A stretch of DNA of 34,276 nt, taken from contig JASHQC010000078.1 of assembly GCA_030037735.1 (NCBI GenBank), positions 1 to 34,276 of the forward strand, read 5' to 3'. The notes below the pieces were generated by a model. The model did no database searches. It had not been told where the DNA came from and was given only the letters and a program-made list of their open reading frames with translations. Below, one piece after another: positions 15,148-24,264 of the stretch. This DNA comes from Thermoplasmata archaeon. GTDB lineage: Archaea; Thermoplasmatota; Thermoplasmata; Lutacidiplasmatales; UBA184. Position numbers and translations under genes: made by a program. Numbering within the stretch: the first letter of the stretch is position 1; the number at the start of each line of letters is the position of its first letter.

Positions 15148-16119
15148 ATGCTGGTCGATACCTTCGGCCGCGAAGTCACTGATATTCGTATCAGCGTCAC
15201 GAAGCGGTGCAACTTCGGCTGCGTCTACTGCCACGACGAGGGGCTAGGCCCTGTCCTGAAACCGGGAACCTCCCACCCGGACGAAATGTCGATCGACGAG
15301 GTCGAGCGCATCGTCCGGATCGCCCGGGAGTTCGGCATCCGCTGTGTCAAGTACACCGGGGGCGAGCCCTTGGTCCGGCCGGACTTTGAGGAGATCATCG
15401 CCCGAACGGTCCACCATCTCTCCGATGTGTCCGTGACGACCAATGGGTCACTGCTCGCGAAGCGAGCCGAAGGGCTCCGCAACGCGGGCTTGAAGCGGAT
15501 CAATGTCTCCGTGGACTCTCTGGATCCTGCCGCGTTCCGCGAGATTCGACACGGGGAGCTCGCGCCCGTCTTGCGGGGCATTGAAGCCGCCATCCATGTC
15601 GGACTGACGCCGGTGAAGCTCAATCTGGTCGTGATCCGCCGGACCCTTCCCTACATCCCCGACCTAATCGATTTCGTGCGCGGCCGGGAAGGACTCCGGC
15701 TCCAGCTGATCCAGTTCATGCCGGAGCTCGTCGGGCCGCACGACTGGACCGTTGACATCGACGGGGTCAAGCGCTGGCTCGACAGTAAGGCCGATCAGGT
15801 GCTGATTCGCGAGATGCACCACCGGCACGTCTATTTGTTCGACGGGGCCGAGGTCGAGGTGGTCGACCCGGTGGCCAACCCGGAGTTCTGCATGAACTGC
15901 CACCGAATCCGGGTCACCCACAAGGGCGAGCTCAAGGGCTGCCTCAATCGGAACGACGACCTGATCCCGACCCGGGGCCTCGACGACGACGCGCTGCGGC
16001 TGGCCTTCCGGACCGTCGTCGCCCGGCGCGTGCCGTACTATGGAGCCTACGTCAAGGACTACCCGCGCCGGCACCCCGCCGAAGCGCCGCTCGTTAAGCT
16101 CGCGCCGCCACGCCCGTAA
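15148..16119 (+). CDS. moaA: GTP 3',8-cyclase (radical SAM), molybdenum cofactor biosynthesis
   Basis: First step of molybdopterin synthesis: radical SAM rearrangement of GTP. The N-terminus MLVDTFGREVTDIRISVTKR leads into CNFGCVYC, the CxxxCxxC radical SAM cluster site. KYTGGEPLVRPDFEEI is the SAM-binding motif, and the C-terminal auxiliary [4Fe-4S] ligands are visible as CMNCHRIRVTHKGELKGC. The usual C-terminal Gly-Gly tail is absent: the chain ends in KLAPPRP, as in many archaeal MoaA. Length of 323 aa is normal. It is divergent from coxD and supplies the cofactor for CoxL. Confidence 0.93.
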   Translation: MLVDTFGREVTDIRISVTKRCNFGCVYCHDEGLGPVLKPGTSHPDEMSIDEVERIVRIAREFGIRCVKYTGGEPLVRPDFEEIIARTVHHLSDVSVTTNGSLLAKRAEGLRNAGLKRINVSVDSLDPAAFREIRHGELAPVLRGIEAAIHVGLTPVKLNLVVIRRTLPYIPDLIDFVRGREGLRLQLIQFMPELVGPHDWTVDIDGVKRWLDSKADQVLIREMHHRHVYLFDGAEVEVVDPVANPEFCMNCHRIRVTHKGELKGCLNRNDDLIPTRGLDDDALRLAFRTVVARRVPYYGAYVKDYPRRHPAEAPLVKLAPPRP

Positions 16120-16127
16120 ACGGCTCG

Positions 16128-16958
16128 TCAGCCCGCGGACGCAGGATGCGCCACGTCCTTGCCGTACTTGGTCGCAATCACGTCCGACAGGATTGCCACC
16201 GTTAGTTCCTCCGGAGTCCGCGCCCCGATATCGAAACCGATCGGCGCGTGGAGGGATTTCAGGAAAGCCGGGTCCACGCCGTGCTTCTCGAGCTCGGCCA
16301 GGTTCTGCTTGAGCCGATGACGGCTCGCGAGCAGCCCCGCGAACTTTACGGGACGACGGGAGATCGCCTCGAGGACCGCCACGTCTCGTTCGCCCTTTGT
16401 GAGCACGACCACGTAATCGTGAGGACCCAGCTCGGCCGGGTCCACCACGGACGACTCGATCAGCTTGTGGGGAGGCTCGGGCAGCACCGGCAAGGGGTCG
16501 ATCACGACGACCTCGAACCCCAACAGCTTACCGTGGTGTACCAGCGCCGCTTCGATCTCGTCCTTTCCGCCTTGTCCCACGATCACCAGTCGATGGGAGG
16601 GAAGCATCGGCTCGATGTAGATCTCCAGCGTCCCTCCGCAGTTCGTCTGCACCCATATCTCGTCCGGGTTGGTCTCCCGGACCAGCCCCTCGACCGCCCG
16701 CTCAGTGTCGACCAAATGGACGCGAACGACTCGCGGTTCGCCCTTCTCCATGACTTCCTGAGCGACCGCCACAATCGGACCCTCCGGGCAGCCTCCCCCT
16801 AGCGTTCCGCCCGCGACCGTGCCCTCGTGAGTGATCAGGAGCTTGAACCCGGACTTCGCGAGCGTGGATCCCTCCGTCCGGATTACGGTCGCGACGGCGA
16901 ACGGTTCCCCTTTGGCCGTGAGTTCGGAGAGCTGGCGGGAGAAATGCGCGGCGTGCAC
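16128..16958 (-). CDS. XdhC/CoxF-family molybdoenzyme maturation protein
   Basis: 276 aa with the XdhC two-domain layout. The N-terminal domain (about 8-110) has ATVIRTEGSTLAKSGFKL and GGGCPEGPIV, equivalent to the GGCVE block whose cysteine (C57 here) is implicated in sulfurated cofactor handling. The C-terminal Rossmann-like domain (about 123-260) starts RLVIVGQGG and ends near HAPIGFDIGARTPEEL, the family's diagnostic motif. XdhC binds sulfurated molybdopterin and inserts it into xanthine dehydrogenase-type enzymes. GTG start at 16958. It is divergent from the fusion gene at 17068, which carries a second XdhC unit, and convergent with moaA (8-bp gap). Confidence 0.9.
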   Translation of the reverse strand: MHAAHFSRQLSELTAKGEPFAVATVIRTEGSTLAKSGFKLLITHEGTVAGGTLGGGCPEGPIVAVAQEVMEKGEPRVVRVHLVDTERAVEGLVRETNPDEIWVQTNCGGTLEIYIEPMLPSHRLVIVGQGGKDEIEAALVHHGKLLGFEVVVIDPLPVLPEPPHKLIESSVVDPAELGPHDYVVVLTKGERDVAVLEAISRRPVKFAGLLASRHRLKQNLAELEKHGVDPAFLKSLHAPIGFDIGARTPEELTVAILSDVIATKYGKDVAHPASAG

Positions 16959-17050
16959 GGCGAATGTAGCCGGGACGGGGATTTCACGGTTCGGGGGAGG
17001 GCGGTCGCACGATGACGGCCCCGGGGCCGGAAACGATTAGAGTGCTTCGC

Positions 17051-17067
17051 GGCTCCGAAACGGAGCC
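17051..17067 (+). promoter_or_regulatory. perfect hairpin directly before the start codon
   Basis: GGCTCCG and CGGAGCC form a 7-bp stem with an AAA loop ending exactly one base before the ATG at 17068. It lies in the divergent xdhC/fusion-gene promoter region, so it could be an operator in DNA or a translation-blocking hairpin in RNA. A TATA-like GATTAG lies just upstream at about 17035-17040. Confidence 0.5.
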
Positions 17068-18771
17068 ATGGCGGACCGAGCCAAGCACCGCCGCGGGGCT
17101 GACATTGGACGACCCCGGGTGACCGCCCTCGTCCTCGCCGCCGGCACGTCGTCCCGGATGGGTCGGCCCAAGCCGCTCGTGCCGATTCTGGGGCGACCCT
17201 TGCTCGCCCGCGTGCTGGAGACGGTCCGCAGCATCGACCCCGCGGAAACCGTCGTCGTGCTCGGCGCCGACGCGGAACGAGTCCGGGCCGGCGTCGACCT
17301 GCGGAAGGCCACGGTCGTGGTGAATCCGGAGTTCGCAGAAGGGATGGGAAGCTCCCTTCGCCATGGAGCGGAAGCGGCGGCCTCCTCGAAGGGTCCTCTC
17401 CTGGTGGTCTTGGGGGACCAACCGTTCGTCGAGCCCGCTACGCTGGAAGCGCTGATCCAACGACACGCCGCGGGTCAGGCCAAGGTCCTGATTCCGACCT
17501 TCGAGGGCGTTCGGGGGAATCCCGTCCTCTTGGACCACGCCGTGATACCCGAGCTCGGCTCCCTCCACGGCGACATCGGCTGCCGGGCGCTTTTTCCCGG
17601 CCATGCCGCGGACCTGGTCGAAGTGCCGGTGACCGACCCCGGAATTCTCATCGATGTGGACACCCCGGATGAACTGACCCGACTCGAAGAAACGCTTCGG
17701 GGTTCCTCGTCACCGACCCCGTCGGCGCTACGGCCGCTCGTGGCCGACCGGGTGGCCCTCCATCGCGAGGGCCCGGTGCGGGGGTTCGCTTCGCGAAGGA
17801 TTCTTCCGGACATGCTCAGCCTCGCCACCGAACTCGAACGTGCCCGCGAACCTTTCGCCCTGGCCACCGTGGTCAGCGTCCAGCCCCCGACCTCCGGGAA
17901 GCCCGGCTTCAAGGCGATCATCCGGCCGAACGGGGAGGTGACCGGATGGGTCGGCGGGAGCTGCTCGGGGCGAGTCCTGGTGGCGGAAGCGCTTCAGTCC
18001 CTACGGAATGGCCAGCCGAAGCTCATCCGCCTGTCACCCGACGCCGAGGAGGGAGGCACGCCCGCGCCGGGAATCGTCTCCCGCCGTCTTGAATGCGAAA
18101 GTGGAGGAATGATGGAGATCTACGTGGAACCGCACCTGCCCCAACCCGATCTCGTGGTCGTCGGCGACGCCCCGGTCGCGAAGGCCGTGGCCGCCCTGGG
18201 AGGCTTTCTCGGGTTCCGGGTCACCGTCGTGGCGCCGGGCGCCCGGACCTCCGACTTCCCGGACGGGGTGCGATGGGACCCCGACCTGGAGCACCTGCCG
18301 AAACTGGTGGCGCCCGGGAGTTTCGTGGTCGTGGCCTCGACGGGCATGTACGACGAGACCGCCCTCAAGGGAATCCTGCCGCGCTCCCCCCACTACGTCG
18401 GGTTGGTCTCGAGTCACCGGCGCGGGGCGGCGGTCTTGGATTCGCTGAAGGCAGACGGCGTTCCGGCGGACCAGCTCAGTACGGTCCACAGCCCCGCGGG
18501 GATGGACATCGCGGCCCGCGATCCGGAGGAGATCGCGCTCAGCATTCTGTCGGAGATCACGAAGGTGCGCCGGACCCCTCCGCTGCCGGCTCCCGAAGAG
18601 GATGCCACTCCCGCGTCAACGGCCCCAGCCTCCATCGACCCGGTCTGTGGGATGGAGGTGGAGGCCTCCAGCCCGCTGCGCACCGCTCACCACGGCGTGG
18701 TCTACCGGTTCTGTTCCGAGAGCTGCCTCGCGAAGTTCCGCCGGACCCCGGCCCGGTTCGTGTCCACCTAA
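17068..18771 (+). CDS. MobA-like nucleotidyltransferase - XdhC - YHS triple fusion
   Basis: 567 aa with three domains. Residues 18-210: a MobA/MocA-type NTP transferase with LAAGTSSRMGRPK (23-35) and GDQP (116-119), expected to attach CMP to molybdopterin to form the MCD cofactor of CO dehydrogenase. Residues 250-350 and 361-495: an XdhC unit with VGGSCSGR and SPAGMDIAARDPEE. Residues 523-566: a YHS domain, DPVCGM plus YRFCSESC, carrying Cys527, Cys549 and Cys553. YHS domains bind metals and occur in copper ATPases, so it may help copper handling for the Mo-Cu site; this is inference. The ATG abuts a hairpin at 17051-17067. The stop overlaps the convergent coxG stop. Confidence 0.9.
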   Translation: MADRAKHRRGADIGRPRVTALVLAAGTSSRMGRPKPLVPILGRPLLARVLETVRSIDPAETVVVLGADAERVRAGVDLRKATVVVNPEFAEGMGSSLRHGAEAAASSKGPLLVVLGDQPFVEPATLEALIQRHAAGQAKVLIPTFEGVRGNPVLLDHAVIPELGSLHGDIGCRALFPGHAADLVEVPVTDPGILIDVDTPDELTRLEETLRGSSSPTPSALRPLVADRVALHREGPVRGFASRRILPDMLSLATELERAREPFALATVVSVQPPTSGKPGFKAIIRPNGEVTGWVGGSCSGRVLVAEALQSLRNGQPKLIRLSPDAEEGGTPAPGIVSRRLECESGGMMEIYVEPHLPQPDLVVVGDAPVAKAVAALGGFLGFRVTVVAPGARTSDFPDGVRWDPDLEHLPKLVAPGSFVVVASTGMYDETALKGILPRSPHYVGLVSSHRRGAAVLDSLKADGVPADQLSTVHSPAGMDIAARDPEEIALSILSEITKVRRTPPLPAPEEDATPASTAPASIDPVCGMEVEASSPLRTAHHGVVYRFCSESCLAKFRRTPARFVST

Positions 18772-19217
18772 CTGGATGCGCCGGACTCGAGCTTCTTCCG
18801 GGCGTTCTCGAACAGGCCCGCCGCCTTCTTCTCGATCGTGGACCGGATCAGGTGCTCCGCCAGCGACGCCGCCTGGCCGGTTAAGGTGATGTCGGCTTGC
18901 CAAGCGATGGTCGTCCCCGGGCCGGCCGCCCCGAGAGCGGCGCTTAGGGTCGCATCCACAGCGTTCCCCAGACCCGACCCCCGGATCTTGGTCGAGATGC
19001 GCTGGCCCGGCAGCTTCTCCATGTACTGCCCGTCGAACCGGAACTTGCCGCGGATGAACGCCACGCCGGTCGTGATCGTGCCCGAGAACTGATCCCCCTG
19101 GACCGAGTCGAGCGTGTGAGGGTCGTCGAGGCAATCGAGCAGCTGCCGGGGGTCGGAGAAGAACGCAAAGACCTGGGCCGGGGCCGCGCCCACCTGGAAC
19201 TGGCCGTCGACGTGCAT
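18768..19217 (-). CDS. coxG: CoxG, CO dehydrogenase membrane-association protein (SRPBCC fold)
   Basis: 149 aa of the CoxG family: MHVDGQFQVGAAPAQVFAFF (the start of the SRPBCC fold), the DPRQLLDCLDD segment, a central IRGKFRFDGQYM strand, and the long C-terminal helix IRSTIEKKAAGLFENARKKL. In bacteria CoxG recruits CO dehydrogenase to the membrane and binds quinone. There is no hydrophobic C-terminal anchor here. It is the last gene of the coxMSLG operon, 25 bp after coxL. Its stop codon shares bases with the stop of the convergent fusion gene (CTAA). Confidence 0.92.
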   Translation of the reverse strand: MHVDGQFQVGAAPAQVFAFFSDPRQLLDCLDDPHTLDSVQGDQFSGTITTGVAFIRGKFRFDGQYMEKLPGQRISTKIRGSGLGNAVDATLSAALGAAGPGTTIAWQADITLTGQAASLAEHLIRSTIEKKAAGLFENARKKLESGASS

Positions 19218-19242
19218 CGACCCCCCCGCACGGACCGCGGGG

Positions 19243-21576
19243 TTACGTCTGGCCCTTGTCGTGGAGGATCTGCCAGACTTTCCACGGATAGACCGGGATG
19301 TCGATGTTCGTGACCCCCAGCGGGGAGAGCGCGTCCACGATGGCGTTCACGATAGCGGCGGGGGCGCCCACCGTCGCCGACTCGCCCACGCCCTTCGCCC
19401 CGATCGGGTGGTGGGGCGACGGCGTCACGGTCCTGCCGGTCTCCCAGTGCGGGGTCTCCACGGACGTCGGGACAAGGTAATCGAGGAAGGAGCTCCCCCG
19501 AATGTTCCCGCCCTCGTCGTACGTGATCTGCTCGTACATTGCCGGCGCGAGGCCCATCGTGAGCCCGCCGTGGATCTGCCCCTCCACGATCATTGGGTTG
19601 ATGACCGTCCCGCAGTCGTCCACGGCAACGAACCGCCGGATGTGGATGGCGCCGGTCCCCTTGTCGATGTCGACGACGCAGATGTAGCTCCCGAACGGGT
19701 ACGTCATGTTGGGCGGATCGTAGTAGTCCACCGCTTCGAGCCCGGCCTCGACGCCGGGCGCCGGGTTGGTATAGGCCGCGAACGCCACATCCGCCATGGT
19801 CTTCGACTTCTCGGGCACGCCCTTGACCTGGAACTTGTAATCCTTCCACTCCAGGTCCTCGGGACTGACCTCGAGGAGGTGGGCGGCGATCTTCTGCGCC
19901 TTGTCCCGTATCTTCCGGGCAGCCACGACGGCCGCAGCCCCTGCGGTCGGGGTGCTGCGGCTCGCGTACGTGCCGAGGCCGTAGGGGGCCGTGTCGGTAT
20001 CCCCCTCCTCGATGGAGATGTTCTCGGCCGGGATGCCCAACTCCGTGGCCAGGATCTGGGCGTACGTGGTCTCGTGACCCTGACCCTGGTTCTTCGTTCC
20101 GAACCGGGCCATCACCTTGCCGGTCGGATGAATTCGGATCTCGCAGGACTCGAACATCTTGAGGCCCAAGATGTCGAACGTATGGGCGGGACCGGCGCCG
20201 ACGATCTCGGTGAAGCTCGAGATGCCGATGCCCATGAACTCGCCTTTCTTGCGCTTCTCCGCCTGCTCGCGGCGCAGCGCCGGGTAGTCCACCATCTGCA
20301 TCGCGAGCTTGAGGGCCCCCCCGTAGTTTCCGCTGTCGTAGGTCCAGCCGAGGGCGGAGTGGTAGGGGAACGCCTCGGGCGGAATGAAGTTCTTCAGCCG
20401 CAGCTCCGCGGGGTCCATCCCGATCTTGTGGGCGACCTCGTCCACTAGCCGCTCGATCGAGTAGGCCGCCTCGGTCACCCGGAACGAGCACCGGTAGGCG
20501 ATCCCTCCCGGGGGCTTGTTGGTGTACACGCCGTCGACCTCGACGAACGCCTTCTCGAACGGATAGGAGCCGGTGATGATGTGGAACAGGCCCGCCGGGA
20601 ACTTCGACGGGTTGGCCGCCGCGTCGGCGTAACCGTGGTCGGCGATGGTCTTGACCTTGAGCCCGGTGAGTTTGCCGTCCTTCGTGACCCCGATGTCGGC
20701 GGAGATGTGATAGTCGCGGGCGAAGGAGCTCGACATGAGATTGTTCGTCCGGGTCTCGACCCACTTGACCGGGTGTCCGGTCTTCAGGGCGGCGACGATC
20801 GCGACGACGTAGCCGGGATAGACGGGGACCTTCCCCCCGAATCCGCCGCCGATGTCCGGCGAAATGACCCGGATGCTCTGCTCCGGCAGACCGGAGACGA
20901 GGGCGAAGACGGTCCGGATCGCGTGCGGCGCCTGCGTGGTCATGTACATCGTCAGGCGGCCCATCGGGTCGAACGAAGCGACGCAACCGCAGGTCTCGAT
21001 CGAGGAGACGTTGATCCGCGGAATGTAGAAGTCCTGATGGACGACGACGTCGGACTTGGCAAGGAGGGCGTCCGTCCCGGCCTTGTCTCCGACCTCCCAA
21101 TGCCAAATGTGGTTCGATTTCTTGGGCTTCTCCGGCCGCACGAGCGGCGAGTCCGGCTGGAGGGCCTTGACCGGGTCGGTGACGACCGGTAACGGTTCGT
21201 AGTCGATCTCGACGGCCGCGGCGCCATCGGCGGCGGCATACCGGTTCTCGGCCACCACGCCCGCGACCTCCTGGCCTTGGAACTTGACCGTGTCGATGGG
21301 CAGCACCATCTGCGTGTCCGACATCAACGTCGGCATCCACGCCAGCTTGGCCGCGTCTAGGTCTTTGCCCGTGATCACGGCCAGCACGCCCGGCACCTTG
21401 AGCGCCTTCTCGGACCGGATGGCGGTGATTTTCGCGTGGGCGTACGGACTCCGCGTGAAGTCGAGGTAGAGCATCCCGGCGAGCTGGATGTCGTCGACGT
21501 AGTTTCCCTTCCCCCGGATGAAGCGGGCGTCCTCCTTGCGCTGGAGGCTCTGCCCGATACCGCCGTGGATCGTCAT
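19243..21576 (-). CDS. coxL: aerobic CO dehydrogenase large subunit, form I
   Basis: 777-aa molybdenum subunit oxidising CO to CO2 at a [CuSMoO2] centre. The form I signature AYRCSFR is intact, with the copper-binding Cys at residue 363 (equivalent to Cys388 of Oligotropha). GGGFGGK and the catalytic glutamate in GVGES (E732) are present. I use ATG 21576, because it overlaps the coxS stop as ATGA; the longer frame reading back over coxS is spurious. Xanthine dehydrogenase-like and form II enzymes lack AYxCSFR, so this is a true CO oxidiser. No internal stops or missing domains are seen. Confidence 0.97.
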   Translation of the reverse strand: MTIHGGIGQSLQRKEDARFIRGKGNYVDDIQLAGMLYLDFTRSPYAHAKITAIRSEKALKVPGVLAVITGKDLDAAKLAWMPTLMSDTQMVLPIDTVKFQGQEVAGVVAENRYAAADGAAAVEIDYEPLPVVTDPVKALQPDSPLVRPEKPKKSNHIWHWEVGDKAGTDALLAKSDVVVHQDFYIPRINVSSIETCGCVASFDPMGRLTMYMTTQAPHAIRTVFALVSGLPEQSIRVISPDIGGGFGGKVPVYPGYVVAIVAALKTGHPVKWVETRTNNLMSSSFARDYHISADIGVTKDGKLTGLKVKTIADHGYADAAANPSKFPAGLFHIITGSYPFEKAFVEVDGVYTNKPPGGIAYRCSFRVTEAAYSIERLVDEVAHKIGMDPAELRLKNFIPPEAFPYHSALGWTYDSGNYGGALKLAMQMVDYPALRREQAEKRKKGEFMGIGISSFTEIVGAGPAHTFDILGLKMFESCEIRIHPTGKVMARFGTKNQGQGHETTYAQILATELGIPAENISIEEGDTDTAPYGLGTYASRSTPTAGAAAVVAARKIRDKAQKIAAHLLEVSPEDLEWKDYKFQVKGVPEKSKTMADVAFAAYTNPAPGVEAGLEAVDYYDPPNMTYPFGSYICVVDIDKGTGAIHIRRFVAVDDCGTVINPMIVEGQIHGGLTMGLAPAMYEQITYDEGGNIRGSSFLDYLVPTSVETPHWETGRTVTPSPHHPIGAKGVGESATVGAPAAIVNAIVDALSPLGVTNIDIPVYPWKVWQILHDKGQT

Positions 21577-22100
21577 TTGCCGCCTCCCGAGGCCTTGGCG
21601 GCGTGCTGGATCGCCTTCACGATGTTCACGTAGCCCGTGCACCGGCAGAGGTTCCCCGAAATCGCACGGCGGATCTCCTCCTCCGTGGGGTTCGGGTTCT
21701 TCGCGAGCAGCGCCACCGAGGTCATCATCATGCCGGGGGTGCAATACCCGCAGTGGAGGCCGTGCTCCGTCGTGAACCCCTCCTGGACCGGATGGAGCTT
21801 GCCCCCCGACTCGAGACCTTCCACGGTCCGGACCTTTCGGCCATCGGCCTGAACGGCAAGCACCGTGCACGACTTGACCGGCACATCGTCGAGCAGCACG
21901 GTGCAAGCCCCGCAGTGGGTCGTGTCGCACCCGATGTGCGTTCCGGTCATCCCGAGCGCATCCCGAAGGAAGTGGACGAGCAGGGTGCGGTCCTCGACCA
22001 TGAAGTCGAACGGCACGTCGTTGATGGTCACGTGGATCTTGTGCGTCGCGCCACGGATCGGTAGGGGAGAGGTGAGCCGCGGGATCGCCGTGCTCGCCAT
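21573..22100 (-). CDS. coxS: CO dehydrogenase small subunit, two [2Fe-2S] clusters
   Basis: 175-aa iron-sulfur subunit passing electrons from the Mo centre to the CoxM flavin. The N-terminal plant-type cluster ligands are in [12 protein letters not shown] followed by VKSC; the C-terminal cluster ligands are in CGYCTPG and GNLCRCTGY. Start ATG 22100 overlaps the coxM stop by one base (TGATG); an upstream ATG at 22124 would add eight residues overlapping coxM and is less likely. Slightly longer N-terminus than the usual 155-165 aa. No signal peptide, so a cytoplasmic enzyme. Confidence 0.96.
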   Translation of the reverse strand: MASTAIPRLTSPLPIRGATHKIHVTINDVPFDFMVEDRTLLVHFLRDALGMTGTHIGCDTTHCGACTVLLDDVPVKSCTVLAVQADGRKVRTVEGLESGGKLHPVQEGFTTEHGLHCGYCTPGMMMTSVALLAKNPNPTEEEIRRAISGNLCRCTGYVNIVKAIQHAAKASGGGK

Positions 22101-22981
22101 CAGCTCATCCCCCCGGCGCGCCATAGGGCCAGCTTCACGGCCCGTTGGGTGAGGGTTTGGACCACGCCTCGCTTGAATTCCGCCGGACCACGCAGGTCGG
22201 AGTTCGGCTGCGCGGCCTCAGCGGCGAGCTTCCCGGCCGCGAGAATGTCCGCGTTGGTCGGCTTCTTCGTCGTCAGCTGCCCCGCCGCTTGGGATGCGAG
22301 AAGGACCGTCGGCCCTACATTCGTGAGCGCGATTCCGGCCTGGTTCACGGTCCCACGGGAGTCGGTGCGAAGTTGTACGGCCACCGCCGCGATCGCGAAG
22401 TCACTGACCTTCCGTTCCATCTTGAGATAGGCGCCCCCGTCCCCCGGCTGGGCCTTCGGTACCTGGACCTCGACGAGAATTTCGGACGGGTCCAGCGAGG
22501 TCACGAAGGTGTCTTGGTAGAATCCCTGCGCGGGGATCGTCCGGTTTCCTTTCGGTCCGCGGACAACGTACGACGCTCCATAGGCCAGCATGCAGGCCGG
22601 AAGGTCGTTCCCCGGGTCCCCGTGGCAGACGTTGCCTCCGACCGTACCCATGTTGCGGACGAGCGGGTCGGCGATGTGCTGGGCGGCGTCCGCGAGGAGC
22701 GGGTATCGGTTTCGAATGAGGGCCGAATCGTTGAGGTCGTTGATCTTCGTCGTGGCGCCGAGGCAGAGACAGTCTGTCGTCTCGTTCACGTACGAGAGCT
22801 TCGGGATACGAGTGATGTCGACGAGCGTCTTCGGTGCGGCGAGGCGGAGCTTCATCAACGGCAGGAGACTCTGGCCGCCGGCGAGTACTTTCGCTTCGCC
22901 CGAATTCTGGAGAAGACCGATTGCCTCGTCGACGGAACCGGGCGCGTGGTATTCGAACTCAGGAGGAATCACTTCCGTCAC
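22100..22981 (-). CDS. coxM: CO dehydrogenase medium subunit, FAD-binding
   Basis: 293-aa flavoprotein subunit. It begins [20 protein letters not shown], the standard CoxM start; the FAD pyrophosphate motifs AGGQSLLP and [11 protein letters not shown] are both present (the second replaces the usual AHADP with CHGDP). I use GTG 22981; GTG 22972 is an alternative, and the upstream extension to 23143 is not CoxM-like. First gene of coxM-S-L-G, divergent from the cNMP-domain gene. A possible TATA element (around ATTCATAG, about 23027) gives a short leader. Confidence 0.95.
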   Translation of the reverse strand: MTEVIPPEFEYHAPGSVDEAIGLLQNSGEAKVLAGGQSLLPLMKLRLAAPKTLVDITRIPKLSYVNETTDCLCLGATTKINDLNDSALIRNRYPLLADAAQHIADPLVRNMGTVGGNVCHGDPGNDLPACMLAYGASYVVRGPKGNRTIPAQGFYQDTFVTSLDPSEILVEVQVPKAQPGDGGAYLKMERKVSDFAIAAVAVQLRTDSRGTVNQAGIALTNVGPTVLLASQAAGQLTTKKPTNADILAAGKLAAEAAQPNSDLRGPAEFKRGVVQTLTQRAVKLALWRAGGMS

Positions 22982-23143
22982 TTCCGAGCCTTGACAGGCC
23001 GTAACAGGGCGAGGGGGTGGCCCGCTATGAATGTTGTTAGAGCCCTCTACGTTCCGACCCGCGATTCCGGTCCGGGACCTTGGACCGGCATTCGTCCACC
23101 AGTACCGGAGCCCTAAGTGAATCGACCCGGCTGTCGAGCACAA

Positions 23144-23150
23144 CTATAAC
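23144..23150 (+). promoter_or_regulatory. TATA-like box for the cNMP-domain gene
   Basis: CTATAAC lies about 35 nt before the ATG at 23182, consistent with an archaeal promoter giving a roughly 10-nt leader. It is in the 200-bp divergent spacer shared with coxM. Confidence 0.5.
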
Positions 23151-23181
23151 CCGGCGTCCGCTCCGGAAATGGCGCTAACCC

Positions 23182-23616
23182 ATGGCGACCCCATCTCCGC
23201 CATCCTTGCGGGCGACCCAATTGGCTGCCGTCCCGATGCTGTCGGTATTGGATCGCGACCAGTTGGAGAAGCTCGCAGGGGCCGGCGACGAACGAACCTT
23301 TCACGCTGGCGAGATGATCGTCCGGCAGGGAGAGAGGAGCCTCAGCTTCTACCTGATGCTCAGCGGAACGGCTGAAGTACGGCAATTCGGCCAGAAGGTC
23401 GCCACTCTCTCCGCCGGCAAGTTCTTCGGAGAGGCTGCGCTCCTCGTCGACGAGCCTCGAACCGCGGACGTGTTCGCCTCTTCCGAAGTCACGTGCTTCG
23501 TGTTGAACCGCTGGGACTTCTGGGGAGCGGTCGGGATCGATCCCCAGGTCGACCAGGTGCTCTACGACCAGACCGTCCAGCGACTGAAATCCTTCCAATC
23601 CCAGTTGATCGAGTGA
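23182..23616 (+). CDS. stand-alone cyclic-nucleotide-binding-domain protein (copy 1)
   Basis: 144 aa, essentially one cNMP-binding beta-barrel without the HTH of CRP/FNR proteins or any kinase/channel domain. GEMIVRQGERSLSFYLMLSGTAEV is the first half; GKFFGEAALLVDEPRTADV is the phosphate-binding cassette, with Glu84, Arg93 and Thr94 in the places that bind cyclic nucleotides. A WDFWG motif follows at 111-115. A paralogue lies at 30011. The gene is divergent from coxM and may respond to a second messenger; whether it acts as a regulator, enzyme partner or sensor is unknown. Confidence 0.88.
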   Translation: MATPSPPSLRATQLAAVPMLSVLDRDQLEKLAGAGDERTFHAGEMIVRQGERSLSFYLMLSGTAEVRQFGQKVATLSAGKFFGEAALLVDEPRTADVFASSEVTCFVLNRWDFWGAVGIDPQVDQVLYDQTVQRLKSFQSQLIE

Positions 23617-23723
23617 TCTTCCCCCCCGAAGTCCCCTGAGCCGGCCCGCGGATTGGCGCAACTGTGCTTCTCCACGAGCCCGGAGACCTCCAGTGCCCGC
23701 GCGTCCTTGTCGACCCTCTCCCG

Positions 23724-23748
23724 GGTGGCCGGCCGCTCGCCGGCCACC
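23724..23748. repeat. perfect 10-bp hairpin downstream of the cNMP-domain gene
   Basis: GGTGGCCGGC and GCCGGCCACC pair perfectly around the loop CGCTC. It lies 108 bp after the cNMP gene stop. It could be a transcription terminator or processing element, or a binding site; only TT follows, so a U-tract terminator is unlikely. Confidence 0.5.
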
Positions 23749-24220
23749 TTCTCCCCGACCTTAGACTGGCCGGAACTCCCTATGCCTACAGGCACTTCGT
23801 TGCGATGGTGCGCACTCCACCGATGCTCACACGGAGCCATGAATGAATGACCGCCAGGCCACCCGAATGGGGTCGGGGATGAATCCGCTCCGTCGCCAGC
23901 AGTCGGGTTGCTTCCATCTCGGCCAACCGGCAGAAGGTCGTCGCCAGTCGCACCGCCTGCTCTCCTACTTCGAACGCCGCCATTTTTCGTGTTCCCCCTT
24001 GGTGTTGCCACCAAGAGAACGGAGGGGACCGGCGGAGTCATTCCTGCCGCAAGCAGTTTCGTCAAAATCGGCGGACAACGGTCCTGCATGACCGCTTTTA
24101 GCCGGGCTTCTGCGGAATTCGGCATTCGACGCCGGGGACCTCCGGGTGGGGGTGCGCCCGACCATCGTCTCAACGGCGAGCGCATTCGGCGGCCCCATAC
24201 GCCCGCACCGACCAAGCCGG

Positions 24221-24238
24221 CGGGCTTTTCCAAGCCCG
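24221..24238 (-). terminator. hairpin downstream of isocitrate lyase
   Basis: On the minus strand CGGGCTT and AAGCCCG form a perfect 7-bp stem around GGAA, 26 nt after the aceA stop. No T-run follows, so the terminator call is tentative. Confidence 0.35.
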
Positions 24239-24264
24239 ATCCCGGTTGGGGGTTCACCTAACGC

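Larger units (their letters stand above)
23617..24264. other. 648-bp region without a confident gene
   Basis: Open frames on both strands are low-complexity and in poor context. The best is a 65-aa minus-strand frame (23786-23983) that begins MAAFEVGEQAVRL, behind a Shine-Dalgarno-like AAGGGGGA about 8 nt upstream; it has no recognisable family and I rate it near 0.2. The region also holds hairpins at 23724-23748 and 24221-24238. Confidence 0.4.

Noticed and set aside
18944-21340. 798-codon minus frame overlapping coxL and coxG
   Set aside because: Arg/Gly/Asp-rich shadow of coxL in another frame; coxL motifs are all in the chosen frame.
21577-21930. Upstream extension of the coxL frame over coxS
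   Set aside because: CoxL homologues begin near the ATG at 21576, which overlaps the coxS stop; the extension is coxS in a wrong frame.
23562-24257. 231-codon minus frame in the gap after the cNMP-domain gene
   Set aside because: No motif, Gly/Arg/Pro-rich, runs into the cNMP gene in antisense; treated as noncoding.
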